Assembly: GCF_037940415.1 (NCBI RefSeq)
Contig: NZ_CP149798.1
Location: forward strand, 6,047,001 to 6,111,000
From: Streptomyces sp. f51
Lineage (GTDB): Bacteria > Actinomycetota > Actinomycetes > Streptomycetales > Streptomycetaceae
Direction: 5' to 3'
DNA length: 64,000 bases
The notes below the pieces were generated by a model. It did not search any database. It had not been told where the DNA came from and saw nothing but the letters and a program-made list of their open reading frames with translations. Positions 44,808 through 53,566 of the stretch are shown piece by piece. The translations under genes were made by a program, and so were the position numbers. Position 1 is the stretch's first letter; the number at the start of each line of letters is the position of its first letter.

Positions 44808-45926
44808 TCAGTCGAGGCTGCGGATGAGACCCACGTGGAAGGGAGTGAGGTCCTCGACGCGTCCGGCGAGGACCTTCTCCAGCCACTCCGGGTCCCCGAG
44901 CAGGGCCCGGCCGACCGCCACGAGGTCGAACTCGTCGCGCTCCATGCGGTCCAGCAGCGCCCCGATGTCGGTGACCGTGGCCTGCTCGCCCTGGAACACC
45001 TGGAGGAACTCGTTGCTCAGGCCCACCGATCCGACGCTGACGGCGGGCTTGCCCGACACCTTCTTGGCCCAGCCCGCCAGGTTGAGGTCGGACCCCTCGA
45101 ACTCCGGGAGGTGGAAGCGCCGGGTCGAGCAGTGGAAGGCGTCGGCGCCCGCGTCGGCCAGCAGGCCGAGCATCGTCTGAAGCTCCTGCGGGGTCTCCGC
45201 GACCCGCGCCCCGTAGTGGTTCAGCTTCCACTGGGAGAGGCGGAAGGAGATCGGGAAGCCGCCGGAGACGCTCTCCCGGCAGGCGGCCACGGTCTCGGCG
45301 GCGAAGCGGGTGCGGCCGACGATGTCACCGCCGTAGGCGTCGTCGCGCCGGTTGGTTTCGGCCCACAGGAACTGGTCGATCAGATAGCCGTGGGCGCCGT
45401 GGATCTCCACGCCGTCGAAGCCCAGCTCCTCGGCCGACGCAGCCGCCGTGGCGTAGGCGGCGACCACGTTGTCGATGTCCGCCTGGGTCATCTCCCGGCC
45501 CGACCGCGTGCCGTCAAGGGCGATGCCCGAGGGGCCGATCCGCGGGGCGTCGGGAACCGGGGGACTGCCGGCGACCCGCTCCATCCCGACGTGCCACAGC
45601 TGCGGCATGATCCGGCCGCCCGCCGCGTGGACGGCGTCGGCCACGGCCGACCAGCCGGCGAGTGCCTCGGCGCCGTGGAAGTGCGGGACCCGGGCGCTGC
45701 TTCCCGCCGAGTCGTGGCCGACGTAGGTGCCCTCGGTGATGATCAGGCCGACGCCCGCGGCCGCCCGCCGGGCGTAGTACCGGGCCACGTCCTCGCCCGG
45801 CACGCCGCCGGGGGAGAACTCGCGGGTCATCGGGGCCATCACGACCCGGTTGGGCAGGGTGAGGTTTCCCAGGGAGAACGGCCGGACCAGGATGTCCCTG
45901 ACGCGGTCGACGGAATTCGTGGGCAT
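44808..45926 (-). CDS. NADH:flavin oxidoreductase / Old Yellow Enzyme
   Basis: 372 aa FMN TIM-barrel. PFSLGNLTLPNRVVMAPMTR is the N-terminal OYE signature; IITEGTYVGH; QLWHVGMER; catalytic HGAHGYLIDQFL with His-x-x-His; DAYGGDIVGRTRFAAE; C-terminal VAVGRALLGDPEW. Reduces activated C=C bonds or nitro groups with NAD(P)H. ATG at 45926. Third gene of the FMN reductase-MFS-OYE group under the TetR divergent promoter (106-base gap from the MFS gene). Confidence 0.92.
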   Translation of the reverse strand: MPTNSVDRVRDILVRPFSLGNLTLPNRVVMAPMTREFSPGGVPGEDVARYYARRAAAGVGLIITEGTYVGHDSAGSSARVPHFHGAEALAGWSAVADAVHAAGGRIMPQLWHVGMERVAGSPPVPDAPRIGPSGIALDGTRSGREMTQADIDNVVAAYATAAASAEELGFDGVEIHGAHGYLIDQFLWAETNRRDDAYGGDIVGRTRFAAETVAACRESVSGGFPISFRLSQWKLNHYGARVAETPQELQTMLGLLADAGADAFHCSTRRFHLPEFEGSDLNLAGWAKKVSGKPAVSVGSVGLSNEFLQVFQGEQATVTDIGALLDRMERDEFDLVAVGRALLGDPEWLEKVLAGRVEDLTPFHVGLIRSLD

Positions 45927-46032
45927 CGGTGTTCGCCTTCGATAGGGGGCCGACCGCACGGCGACGGGGGATTCGACCGTGCGGTCGGCGGCTTGTGTGG
46001 GTGGGGGACGCGGGCGGGCCCGGGGGCCGCGC

Positions 46033-47646
46033 TCAGTCCTCCAGCAGGGTCCGGACGGAGTCCTTGCCGGCACCTGGGTCCTGGTCGGCCCGGACGGAGT
46101 CCTTGCCGGAACCGGCTCCGGGGACCGGTGTGACGTCGGCCGCCGGAGCCGGCGCCGCGCGGACGAACCACGCCGTGCCGAACGCGAGCGCGGACAGGAC
46201 GGCCGCGCCGACCAGGACACCGTGCAGACCGCTGCTGACGGCGTCCCTGACGGCCTCGCGCATGGCGCCCGGCATGTCCTTCAGCAGCGCCGGGGTCAGT
46301 CCGCCGCCCGCGGTCAGCCGCTGTTGCGTGCCGGAGCCGAGCCGCTGGGCCAGCACCTCGTTCATGCGGCCGCTCTGCACGGCGCCGAGCACGGCGACCC
46401 CGAGGGAGCCGCCGATGGTGCGCACCAGGGTCACCGTGCCCGTGGCCGCGCCCATGTCCCGCGGGTCGGCGCCGCTCATGGTGGTGACCACCGTGCTCTG
46501 CAACAGGGCCCCGACGCCCACCCCGATGACCAGGGTGAGCGCGGAGGCCGCGGCGACCGGGGTGCCCGTGCCGAGCACGAGCAGCAGCAGCGCCCCCGCG
46601 AAGGTGAAGGCGCCCCCGGCGAGGGGTACGGCACGGCCCAGGCCTCCGCCGTCCATCAGGCGCCCGGTGATCAGCTGGGCCGTCAGCATGCCGAGCATCA
46701 GGGGAAGGATGAGCAGACCGCTGGACGTGGACGAGGCGCCCTGGACGAACTGCATGTACTGCGGAAGGTAGTTGACGACGGAGAAGAGGACCGCGCCGAC
46801 CAGCAGACTGAGGATCTGCGCGAGGGTGAAGTTCCGGCCGGCGAACAGCCGGGGCGGGGTGATCGGGTCGTCCGTGCGCAGTTCCACCCGGACGAACCAG
46901 GCCAGGCTCAGCACGACGACCACGGCGAGCCCGGTGATCTGCCACGACGACCAGGCGTACGTGGTGCCCGCCCACCCGGCCAGCAGGGTCAGGGACAGGA
47001 TGCCGGTGGTCAGCAGGGCCGTACCGAGGTAGTCGATCCGCCCCGCGACGCGGCCGGCGGGCAGCCGTACGCCCTTGGCGATCGCCAGCAGCGCGAAGAG
47101 GCCGATGGGCACGTTGACGTAGAACGCCCAGCGCCAGCTCACGCTGTCGGTGATGAATCCACCGAGCAGGGGGCCGCCGACGAAGGCGATCGGCATCATG
47201 ACACCCACCACGGACTGGATGCGGCCGCGGTCCCGCGCGGGCACCACCACACCGATGACCGAGAGCGCGCCGACCATCAGGCCGCCCGCGCCGAGGCCCT
47301 GGAGACCGCGGAACGCGATGAGCTGTCCCATGCTCTGGGACAGGCCGCACAGCACCGTCCCGGCCAGGAAGAGCGCCACGGAGTTCATGCAGGCGCCCTT
47401 GCGGCCGTAGAGGTCCCCCAGCTTGCCCCAGATGGGAGTGGAGGCGGCCATCGTGAGCAGGTACGACGTCACCGACCACGAGAAGTGGTCGAGGCCGCCG
47501 AGGTCACCGACGATCGTGGGGAGCGCGGTGCTGACGATCTGTCCGTCGAGGGTCGCCAGGAAGATGCTGAGCATCAGCCCGAGCAGGCCCAGCCGGGGCA
47601 GACCTGGCCGGTCGGGCGCGGGAGTGTCGGTCGGGTGGTCGGTCAT
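46033..47646 (-). CDS. MFS drug exporter (EmrB/QacA, DHA2)
   Basis: 537 aa, 14 membrane segments. DGQIVSTALPTIVGDLGG in TM1, GKLGDLYGRKGACMN (motif A), GLQGLGAGGLMVGAL, GGPLLGGFITDSVSWRWAFY (motif C). The last 30 residues contain an internal duplication (GSGKDSVRADQDP, GAGKDSVRT). ATG with GGGGG upstream. Follows the FMN reductase by 37 bases, so co-transcribed; the substrate may be what the TetR protein senses. Confidence 0.92.
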   Translation of the reverse strand: MTDHPTDTPAPDRPGLPRLGLLGLMLSIFLATLDGQIVSTALPTIVGDLGGLDHFSWSVTSYLLTMAASTPIWGKLGDLYGRKGACMNSVALFLAGTVLCGLSQSMGQLIAFRGLQGLGAGGLMVGALSVIGVVVPARDRGRIQSVVGVMMPIAFVGGPLLGGFITDSVSWRWAFYVNVPIGLFALLAIAKGVRLPAGRVAGRIDYLGTALLTTGILSLTLLAGWAGTTYAWSSWQITGLAVVVVLSLAWFVRVELRTDDPITPPRLFAGRNFTLAQILSLLVGAVLFSVVNYLPQYMQFVQGASSTSSGLLILPLMLGMLTAQLITGRLMDGGGLGRAVPLAGGAFTFAGALLLLVLGTGTPVAAASALTLVIGVGVGALLQSTVVTTMSGADPRDMGAATGTVTLVRTIGGSLGVAVLGAVQSGRMNEVLAQRLGSGTQQRLTAGGGLTPALLKDMPGAMREAVRDAVSSGLHGVLVGAAVLSALAFGTAWFVRAAPAPAADVTPVPGAGSGKDSVRADQDPGAGKDSVRTLLED

Positions 47647-47683
47647 CGCTGCCCCCAGGGCACGAGTGGCGGGACGTCAGACG

Positions 47684-48283
47684 TCAGACGGCGTACGGGC
47701 GGACGCGCCTGGCCTCGCGCAGGGACTGGCCCCACCAGGTGAGCTGGTCGAGCATCGCCTTGGCCGCGCCGTCGCATCCGGGGTCGGTCGGGACGCCGTC
47801 GGGACCGAAGACCGCGGCGTAGTTGTGGAAGCTGACGGTGTTGCGGATGGTGACCGCGTGCAGCTCGGCGAGGACGACACGGAGCTGTTCGACCGCGCGC
47901 AGACCGCCCGCGAGGCCGCCGTAGGAGACGAATCCGACGGGCTTGGCGTGCCACTGCTCGTTGTGCCAGTCGATGGCGTTCTTCAGGGGTGCGGGGAAGC
48001 TGTGGTTGTACTCGGGAGTGACGATCACGAAGGCGTCGGCCCGCTCCAACCGCGGTGACACGGCGCCCAGTTGGGCCACCACCTCGTCGGAGGGAGCCTG
48101 CCCGAACGCCGGGAAGACGGTGGGCACGGGGGTCTCGACGAGGTCGATCAGGTCGGCCTCCATGTCCTCGCGCTGGGCGATGTGTCCGGCGATCCAGTCC
48201 GCGACGACCGGACCGAACCGTCCGTCCCGGGTGCTGCCGATGATCACCGCGATCCGGAGGCTGTCGTCAGTCGCGTCGGCCAT
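47684..48283 (-). CDS. NADPH-dependent FMN reductase
   Basis: 199 aa flavodoxin-like. IAVIIGSTRDGRFGPVVADW is the FMN-phosphate loop; VIVTPEYNHSFPAPLKNAID is the family signature; GFVSYGGLAGGLRAVEQLR binds flavin. Reduces FMN or quinones with NADPH, possibly supplying the downstream flavin enzyme or detoxifying quinones. ATG with GAGGAG upstream. First gene of the operon, divergent from TetR. Confidence 0.92.
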   Translation of the reverse strand: MADATDDSLRIAVIIGSTRDGRFGPVVADWIAGHIAQREDMEADLIDLVETPVPTVFPAFGQAPSDEVVAQLGAVSPRLERADAFVIVTPEYNHSFPAPLKNAIDWHNEQWHAKPVGFVSYGGLAGGLRAVEQLRVVLAELHAVTIRNTVSFHNYAAVFGPDGVPTDPGCDGAAKAMLDQLTWWGQSLREARRVRPYAV

Positions 48284-48298
48284 GGGGGACTCCTCGGT

Positions 48299-48375
48299 GT
48301 GTGTACGCCGTATCGTTCACGTACAACGTACACAGTCGAGTGTACGTTGTCTACTTCTGATACGCTGTACACAGC
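48299..48375. promoter_or_regulatory. Nested inverted repeats, TetR operator region
   Basis: Inner repeat: ACAACGTACAC (48323-48333), AGTCGA, GTGTACGTTGT (48340-48350), perfect 11-bp arms. Outer repeat: GTGTACGCCGTATC (48301-48314) and GATACGCTGTACAC (48359-48372), 12 of 14 paired around the same centre. The array fills the 118-base gap between FMN reductase and TetR starts. Confidence 0.8.
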
Positions 48376-48401
48376 ACCGTCCGTCGAAAGGGACCGAAGC
48401 G

Positions 48402-49139
48402 ATGGCCGCCCAGGAGAGACCGGCAGCGAACGAGGACAAGGACCACGTCTCCGTGTGGGAGCGCCTCGAACGGCCCACGCCCGCCCCCCGCACCACCCTC
48501 ACACCCCAGCGGATCGCCAGGGCCGCCGTCGGCATCGCCGACGCGGAGGGGCTCGACGCGGTCACCATGCGCCGTCTGGCCACCGAACTCGGCGTCGCGC
48601 CCATGGCCGCGTACCGCTACGTCACCGGCAAGGACGAACTCCTGGAGCTGATGGTCGACTTCGTCTACGCGGAGCTGGAACTGCCCGACGGCAAGGAGGG
48701 CTGGCGCGCGTCGATGCGCTCCGTCGCCCTGCGGACCAGGGAGGTCCTGCTGCGGCACTCGTGGGTGACGCGGGCCACCTGGTGCGCGCCGACCCCGAAC
48801 CAACTGGCCGTGCCCGAAGCCGTCCTGGCGGTGCTCGACGGTCTCGGGCTCGACGCGGACACCGCCATGGCGGTCTACGGCACCCTCACCGCCTATGTGT
48901 ACGGCGCGGTGGACACCGAGGTCGGGATGACGCAGATGCTGCGCGTGCGCGGCTGGTCCAACCGGGAGGAGGCCCGCGCGGGACTCGCCTCGCAGATGGC
49001 CTGGCTCATGAGCACCGGCCGCTTCCCGATGTACGCGCGCTACATCTCCGAGGCCCGGCGCAAGGACGACCAGCAGTGGCAGTTCGAGGCCGGTCTCGAT
49101 TCCGTCCTCGACGGTATCGCGGCGCGCCTCTCGATCTGA
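48402..49139 (+). CDS. TetR-family repressor
   Basis: 245 aa. N-terminal 45-residue acidic arm, then the TetR helix-turn-helix (TPQRIARAAVGIADAEGLDA, MRRLATELGVAPMAAYRYV) and a TetR_C-type ligand domain (VLRHSWVT..., LDADTAMAVYGTLTAYVYG). ATG at 48402 with AAAGGGA upstream; longer in-frame codons lie in the operator. Probably represses itself and the divergent FMN reductase-MFS-OYE operon. Confidence 0.9.
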   Translation: MAAQERPAANEDKDHVSVWERLERPTPAPRTTLTPQRIARAAVGIADAEGLDAVTMRRLATELGVAPMAAYRYVTGKDELLELMVDFVYAELELPDGKEGWRASMRSVALRTREVLLRHSWVTRATWCAPTPNQLAVPEAVLAVLDGLGLDADTAMAVYGTLTAYVYGAVDTEVGMTQMLRVRGWSNREEARAGLASQMAWLMSTGRFPMYARYISEARRKDDQQWQFEAGLDSVLDGIAARLSI

Positions 49140-49177
49140 GGACATCGCCAGGACAGCTCGGTGCGGAAAACCGTAGA

Positions 49178-49206
49178 CCCGCTACAGATAAATTACATGT
49201 AGCGGG
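49178..49206. promoter_or_regulatory. Inverted repeat with AT-rich spacer
   Basis: CCCGCTACA (49178-49186), 11-base AT-rich spacer GATAAATTACA, TGTAGCGGG (49198-49206). Lies 39 bases past tetR and 64 before the next gene. Could be an operator spanning a -10 element or the tetR terminator. Confidence 0.45.
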
Positions 49207-49269
49207 CCGGAGCTTGTCCGTTCAAGAATTCCGGAAATAGATTCGCCCCACTTCAGAGTGGTGGGGGAA

Positions 49270-50133
49270 ATGACTTACGGATTCGCGAAGACCACAGAGA
49301 CCACCTGTACGACGACCCCGGAACCGGCGGAGTGCGACGGCGCCGAGTGCCGGCGCCGCGAGGCCGGAGGGCGCGCCGCCGAGCCGGCCGTCGTCGGCTC
49401 CCGCCTCTGCCCGGGCTGCCGGCTCCGCCTCATCCGCGACCTGCGGCGGCTGCCGCGCCTGTACGACGAGTGCGGACAACTGCTCACCGGCGCCGACCGG
49501 CCGCGCGACCGCACCTCCGGCGGCGGCACGGCATCCGGGCTGCCCTTCAACACGGCCGCGGCCGAGGCCCGTTCGGGGATCCTCGGGACCCTGCGCTCCT
49601 GGGGCGCGCTGGTGGTCCAGGAGCGGCGCGTGGGCGCCCCGCACGACAGCGCGGCCGGCATCACCGACTTCCTGCTCCGGTACTCCGGCTGGCTCGTCGA
49701 GCACCAGGCCGCCGGTGAGCTGTCCGACGAGGTCGCGCGGTGTGTCCGCCGGGCCGGGCGGGTCGTCGACCCGGCGCCGCGGCGCCGCGTCACGGTCGGG
49801 GAGTGCGTCGTACCGGACTGCGGGGGCGCCCTGACCGCGGCGATCCGGCGCGGCGGCGCCCACCCGGCGATCGAGGTCGGCTGCGACACCGAGCCGGCGC
49901 ACACCTGGTCGGGACAGGAGTGGCTGCGGCTGCGGCACGGCCGGCCCGCGGCGAACCGCACCGAGCCTGCCGTGCGCTGGCTGACCGCCCGGGACATCGC
50001 GGCGCTGTGGGGCACCGCGCCCGGCAGCGTCTACCGCCACGCCAGCCAGGCCCGGTGGCGCCGCCGCTCCGTCAACGGCCGCACCTACTACCACGAACAG
50101 GACGTCCGCGCCTCGCTCGGCGCCCGCGCCTGA
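49270..50133 (+). CDS. Hypothetical cysteine-rich protein with C-terminal MerR/excisionase-like helix-turn-helix
   Basis: 287 aa. N-terminal Cys cluster (CDGAECRRR, LCPGCRLRLI) and a second cluster (CVVPDCGG, then VGCDTEP) look like metal-binding knuckles; the C-terminal 50 residues (WLTARDIAALWGTAPGSVYR, then GRTYYHEQDVRASL) resemble a DNA-binding excisionase/MerR fold. GTGGGGG lies directly before the ATG; a GTG at 49258 is an alternative. Ends 29 bases before a strong terminator, so it is monocistronic and probably outside the polyketide cluster. Seen often in Streptomyces as an unassigned protein; function unknown. Confidence 0.65.
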   Translation: MTYGFAKTTETTCTTTPEPAECDGAECRRREAGGRAAEPAVVGSRLCPGCRLRLIRDLRRLPRLYDECGQLLTGADRPRDRTSGGGTASGLPFNTAAAEARSGILGTLRSWGALVVQERRVGAPHDSAAGITDFLLRYSGWLVEHQAAGELSDEVARCVRRAGRVVDPAPRRRVTVGECVVPDCGGALTAAIRRGGAHPAIEVGCDTEPAHTWSGQEWLRLRHGRPAANRTEPAVRWLTARDIAALWGTAPGSVYRHASQARWRRRSVNGRTYYHEQDVRASLGARA

Positions 50134-50162
50134 CACCGGGCGCGCCGACCGCGCCCGTCCAC

Positions 50163-50201
50163 GGCTCCACCAGGGTGAACCACCCCTGGTGGAGCCTTTT
50201 T
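50163..50201 (+). terminator. Rho-independent terminator, left border of polyketide cluster
   Basis: GGCTCCACCAGGG (50163-50175), 8-base loop, exact complement (50184-50196) and TTTTT (50197-50201). The only T-tailed terminator noticed in the window. Confidence 0.88.
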
Positions 50202-50461
50202 GCATCGCGCCCGAACGCACCCGGAAAAGCACGCTTGACAATTCCCTGACCCAAACGTGTCGTTGCACGGAAAAACCGGTGTTGACATCCGCGGGGATTC
50301 CGAAGAAGCTCTTCATTAGCTTCCGCATCACTGTGTCGATTACCCGGCAGGCAGTCGCCGGACACAGTCACCGCGAAAAAGCATCGAGCGGCGCACCGAG
50401 GTCCATTCCGGTGCGCCGCTTCGTCGTATCGGCCATTCCGACGCCCCCGGAGGACACATCC
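50202..50461 (+). promoter_or_regulatory. Promoter region of the polyketide operon
   Basis: 260 bases, AT-richer than neighbours. Contains TTGACA twice (50235-50240 and 50282-50287), neither followed by a convincing -10; inverted repeat GAAGCT-N7-AGCTTC (50305-50323); and ACTGTGTC-N23-GACACAGT (50330-50337/50361-50368). Likely holds operator(s) for a cluster regulator located outside the window. Confidence 0.5.
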
Positions 50462-51949
50462 ATGGACGCTTCCGTCATCGTCGCCGGCGCAGGTCCCACC
50501 GGACTGATGCTCGCCGGGGAACTACGGCTTGCGGGAGTCGACGTCATCGTGCTCGACCGGCTCGGGGAGCGCACCGGCGAATCCCGCGGACTCGGCTTCA
50601 CGACCCGGACGATGGAGGTCTTCGACCAGCGCGGACTCCTGCACCGCCTCGGTGACATGGGCACCAGCAACGCGGGCCACTTCGGCGGTCTGCCGGTCGA
50701 CTTCGGCGTCCTCGACAGCGTTCACCAGGCGGCCAAGACCGTGCCCCAGTCGGACACCGAGACGATGCTGGAGGACTGGGTGCGCGAACTGGGCACCGAC
50801 CTCCGGCGCGGCCACGAACTGGTCGGCCTGCACGACCACGGCGACCACGTCGAGGTCGTGGTGCGCGGTCCCGGCGGAGAGGAGAGCCGGCTGACGGCCT
50901 CCTATCTGGTGGGCTGCGACGGCGGCCGCAGCACCGTGCGCAAGGCGTCCGGCTTCGACTTCCCGGGCACCGCGGCGACCATGGAGATGTTCCTCGCGGA
51001 CATCAAGGGCGTCGACCTGGCGCCGCGGCTGATCGGCGAGACCTTCGCCGGCGGCATGGTCATGTGCGGTCCGCTCGGCGACCGCGGGGTCACCCGCATC
51101 ATCGTCTGCGAACGCGGCACACCGCCCCGCCGGCGCACCGAACCGCCCGCCTACGCGGAGGTGGCGGCGGCCTGGCAGCGGATCACCGGCATCGACATCT
51201 CGCACGCCGAGCACGAGTGGGTCAGCGCCTTCGGCGACGCGACCCGCCTCGCCACCCAGTACCGGCGCGGCCGGGTGCTGCTCGCGGGCGACGCCGCGCA
51301 CATCCATCTGCCGGCCGGCGGCCAGGGCATGAACACCGGCATCCAGGACGCCGTGAACCTCGGCTGGAAACTCGCCGCCCAGGTCCGCGGCACCGCACCC
51401 GAGGACCTGCTCGACACCTACCACGACGAACGCCACGCGGTCGGCGAGCGCCTGATGATGAACACCAAGGCACAGGGGCTGCTCTTCCTCAGCGGCGAGG
51501 AGGTCCAGCCGCTGCGCGACGTGCTGAGGGAACTCATCCGCTACGAGGAGGTCAGCCGCCATCTCGCCGGCATGGTGAGCGGACTGGAGATCCGCTACGA
51601 CGTCGGCCGGGGCGGCCACCCGCTGCTCGGCCTGCGGATGCCGCACCTCGAACTGGTCGGCGACCGGCGCAAGACCAGCAGCACCGAACTGCTGCGCGCG
51701 GGGCGGGGACTGCTGCTCGACCTGGCGGACAGCCCGGTGCTCCGCGACCGCGCGGCCGGATGGGCGGACCGGGTGGACATCGTGACCGCCGAGCCCCACG
51801 CCGTGGCGGCCGATGCTCCGCTCGCGGGCACCTCGGCCGTGCTGGTGCGCCCCGACGGACACGTGGCCTGGGCCGCGCCGGGCAGCCACCACGACCTGCC
51901 CATGGCGCTGGAGCGCTGGTTCGGCCCGTCCCGTATCCAGCAGTCCTGA
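50462..51949 (+). CDS. FAD-dependent aromatic polyketide hydroxylase (PgaE/UrdE type)
   Basis: 495 aa, p-hydroxybenzoate-hydroxylase-type flavoprotein. FAD-binding VIVAGAGPTGLMLAGELRLA; DG motif VGCDGGRSTVRKASGF; GD motif GRVLLAGDAAHIHLPAGGQG; MNTGIQDAVNLGWKLA; C-terminal thioredoxin-like domain present (VLVRPDGHVAWAAPG). Length and opening position match angucycline C-12/C-12b oxygenases. By family: hydroxylates the tetracyclic angucyclinone in concert with the fused oxygenase-reductase downstream. ATG with GGAGGA upstream. First gene of the operon; cyclase follows after 13 bases. Confidence 0.9.
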   Translation: MDASVIVAGAGPTGLMLAGELRLAGVDVIVLDRLGERTGESRGLGFTTRTMEVFDQRGLLHRLGDMGTSNAGHFGGLPVDFGVLDSVHQAAKTVPQSDTETMLEDWVRELGTDLRRGHELVGLHDHGDHVEVVVRGPGGEESRLTASYLVGCDGGRSTVRKASGFDFPGTAATMEMFLADIKGVDLAPRLIGETFAGGMVMCGPLGDRGVTRIIVCERGTPPRRRTEPPAYAEVAAAWQRITGIDISHAEHEWVSAFGDATRLATQYRRGRVLLAGDAAHIHLPAGGQGMNTGIQDAVNLGWKLAAQVRGTAPEDLLDTYHDERHAVGERLMMNTKAQGLLFLSGEEVQPLRDVLRELIRYEEVSRHLAGMVSGLEIRYDVGRGGHPLLGLRMPHLELVGDRRKTSSTELLRAGRGLLLDLADSPVLRDRAAGWADRVDIVTAEPHAVAADAPLAGTSAVLVRPDGHVAWAAPGSHHDLPMALERWFGPSRIQQS

Positions 51950-51962
51950 CAAGGAGAGACGC

Positions 51963-52289
51963 ATGCACAGCACATTGATCGTGGCCCGGATGGAACCCCG
52001 CTCGGCCGAGGACGTGGCCCGCCTCTTCGGTGAGTTCGACGGCACGGACATGCCGCAGCGGATGGGTACCAGGCGGCGCCAGCTCTTCACCTACCGGGGC
52101 CTCTACTTCCACCTCCAGGACTTCGACTCCGAGGACGGCGGCGAACGGATCGAGGCGGCCAAGGAGGACCCGCGCTTCGTCGGGATCAGCCAGGACCTCA
52201 AGCCCTTCATCACGGCCTACGACCCCGCCACCTGGCGCTCCCCGGCCGACGCCATGGCCCAGCGGTTCTACCACTGGACCTCGCAGTGA
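51963..52289 (+). CDS. Polyketide cyclase (TcmI/UrdF family)
   Basis: 108 aa ferredoxin-like barrel dimer. Starts TLIVARMEPRSAEDVARLFG and contains RRRQLFTYRGLYFHLQDFD and RFVGISQDLKPFITAYDPAT, typical of second/third-ring cyclases in angucycline clusters, and the ending WRSPADAMAQRFYHW is characteristic. Closes later rings of the cyclised polyketide. AAGGAGAG lies 6 bases before the ATG. Stop overlaps the KSalpha start (GTGA). Confidence 0.93.
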   Translation: MHSTLIVARMEPRSAEDVARLFGEFDGTDMPQRMGTRRRQLFTYRGLYFHLQDFDSEDGGERIEAAKEDPRFVGISQDLKPFITAYDPATWRSPADAMAQRFYHWTSQ

Positions 52290-53566
52290 GCGGCCCGTAC
52301 GGCCGGCGGGTCGTCATCACCGGCATCGGTGTCACCGCGCCCGGAGGCGTGGGCGCCAAGAACTTCTGGAGCCTGCTGTCCGACGGGCGCACCGCGACCC
52401 GGCGCATCAGCTTCTTCGACCCGTCCCCGTTCCGCTCGCAGGTCGCCGCCGAGGTCGACTTCGACACCGAACTCCTCGGCCTCGGCGCCCAGGAGGTACG
52501 GCGGATGGACCGGGCCGCGCAGTTCGCGGTGGTCACCGCGCGGGAGGCGGTGGCGGACAGCGGGCTCGACTTCGACCTGCTCGACCCGCACCGCACCGGC
52601 GTGACCATCGGCAGCGCGGTCGGCGCGACCATGGGGCTCGACGAGGAGTACCGGACCGTCAGCGACAGCGGGCGGCTCGACCTCGTGGACCACACCTACG
52701 CGGTCCCGCACCTCTACAACTACCTGGTGCCCAGCTCCTTCGCCGCCGAGGTGGCCTGGGCGGTGGGCGCCGAGGGCCCGAGCACGGTGGTCTCCACCGG
52801 CTGCACCTCGGGCCTCGACGCCGTGGGCTACGCCGCCGAGCTGATCCGCGAGGGATCGGCCGACGTCATGGTGGCGGGTGCGGCGGACGCCCCGATCTCG
52901 CCCATCACCGTGGCCTGCTTCGACGCGATCAAGGCCACCACCTCGCGCAACGACGACCCGCAGCACGCCTCCCGCCCCTTCGACGGGACCCGCAACGGCT
53001 TCGTCCTGGGCGAGGGTTCGGCCGTCTTCGTGCTGGAGGAACTGGACAGCGCGCGGCGGCGCGGCGCCCATGTGTACGCGGAGATAGCCGGGTACGCCAC
53101 CCGCAGCAACGCCTTCCACATGACGGGTCTGCGGCCCGACGGACGCGAGATGGCCGAGGCGATCCGGACGGCCCTGGACGAGGCGAGGCTCGCCCCGGAA
53201 TCGGTCGACTACGTCAACGCGCACGGTTCGGGGACCAAGCAGAACGACCGGCACGAGACCGCCGCGTTCAAGCGCAGCCTCGGCGAGCACGCGTACGCCG
53301 TGCCGGTCAGCTCCATCAAGTCGATGGTGGGGCACTCACTGGGCGCCATCGGCTCGATCGAGATCGCCGCGAGCGCGCTGGCGATGGAGAACAACGTCGT
53401 GCCGCCCACCGCCAATCTGCACACGCCCGACCCCGAGTGCGATCTCGACTACGTGCCGCTCACCGCCCGGGACTGGAGGACCGACGCGGTGCTGTCCGTG
53501 GGCAGCGGATTCGGCGGGTTCCAGAGCGCCATGGTGCTCGCCCGTCCCGATCGGAGGGCCGCATGA
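52286..53566 (+). CDS. Ketosynthase alpha (KSalpha) of type II polyketide synthase
   Basis: 426 aa. Complete catalytic triad: Cys173 in VSTGCTSGLDAVG, His313 in NAHGSGTKQND, His350 in SMVGHSLGAIGS. Condenses malonyl units on the acyl carrier protein, as the catalytic half of the KS-CLF heterodimer. GTG start overlapping the cyclase stop; the C-terminal stop overlaps the CLF start (4 bases), giving the strict 1:1 coupling usual for this pair. Confidence 0.97.
   Translation: MSGPYGRRVVITGIGVTAPGGVGAKNFWSLLSDGRTATRRISFFDPSPFRSQVAAEVDFDTELLGLGAQEVRRMDRAAQFAVVTAREAVADSGLDFDLLDPHRTGVTIGSAVGATMGLDEEYRTVSDSGRLDLVDHTYAVPHLYNYLVPSSFAAEVAWAVGAEGPSTVVSTGCTSGLDAVGYAAELIREGSADVMVAGAADAPISPITVACFDAIKATTSRNDDPQHASRPFDGTRNGFVLGEGSAVFVLEELDSARRRGAHVYAEIAGYATRSNAFHMTGLRPDGREMAEAIRTALDEARLAPESVDYVNAHGSGTKQNDRHETAAFKRSLGEHAYAVPVSSIKSMVGHSLGAIGSIEIAASALAMENNVVPPTANLHTPDPECDLDYVPLTARDWRTDAVLSVGSGFGGFQSAMVLARPDRRAA

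Noticed and set aside
50235..50287. SARP heptamer repeats before the polyketide operon
   Set aside because: The two TTGACA words are 47 bases apart, not in an 11- or 22-base phase, and lack further repeats.
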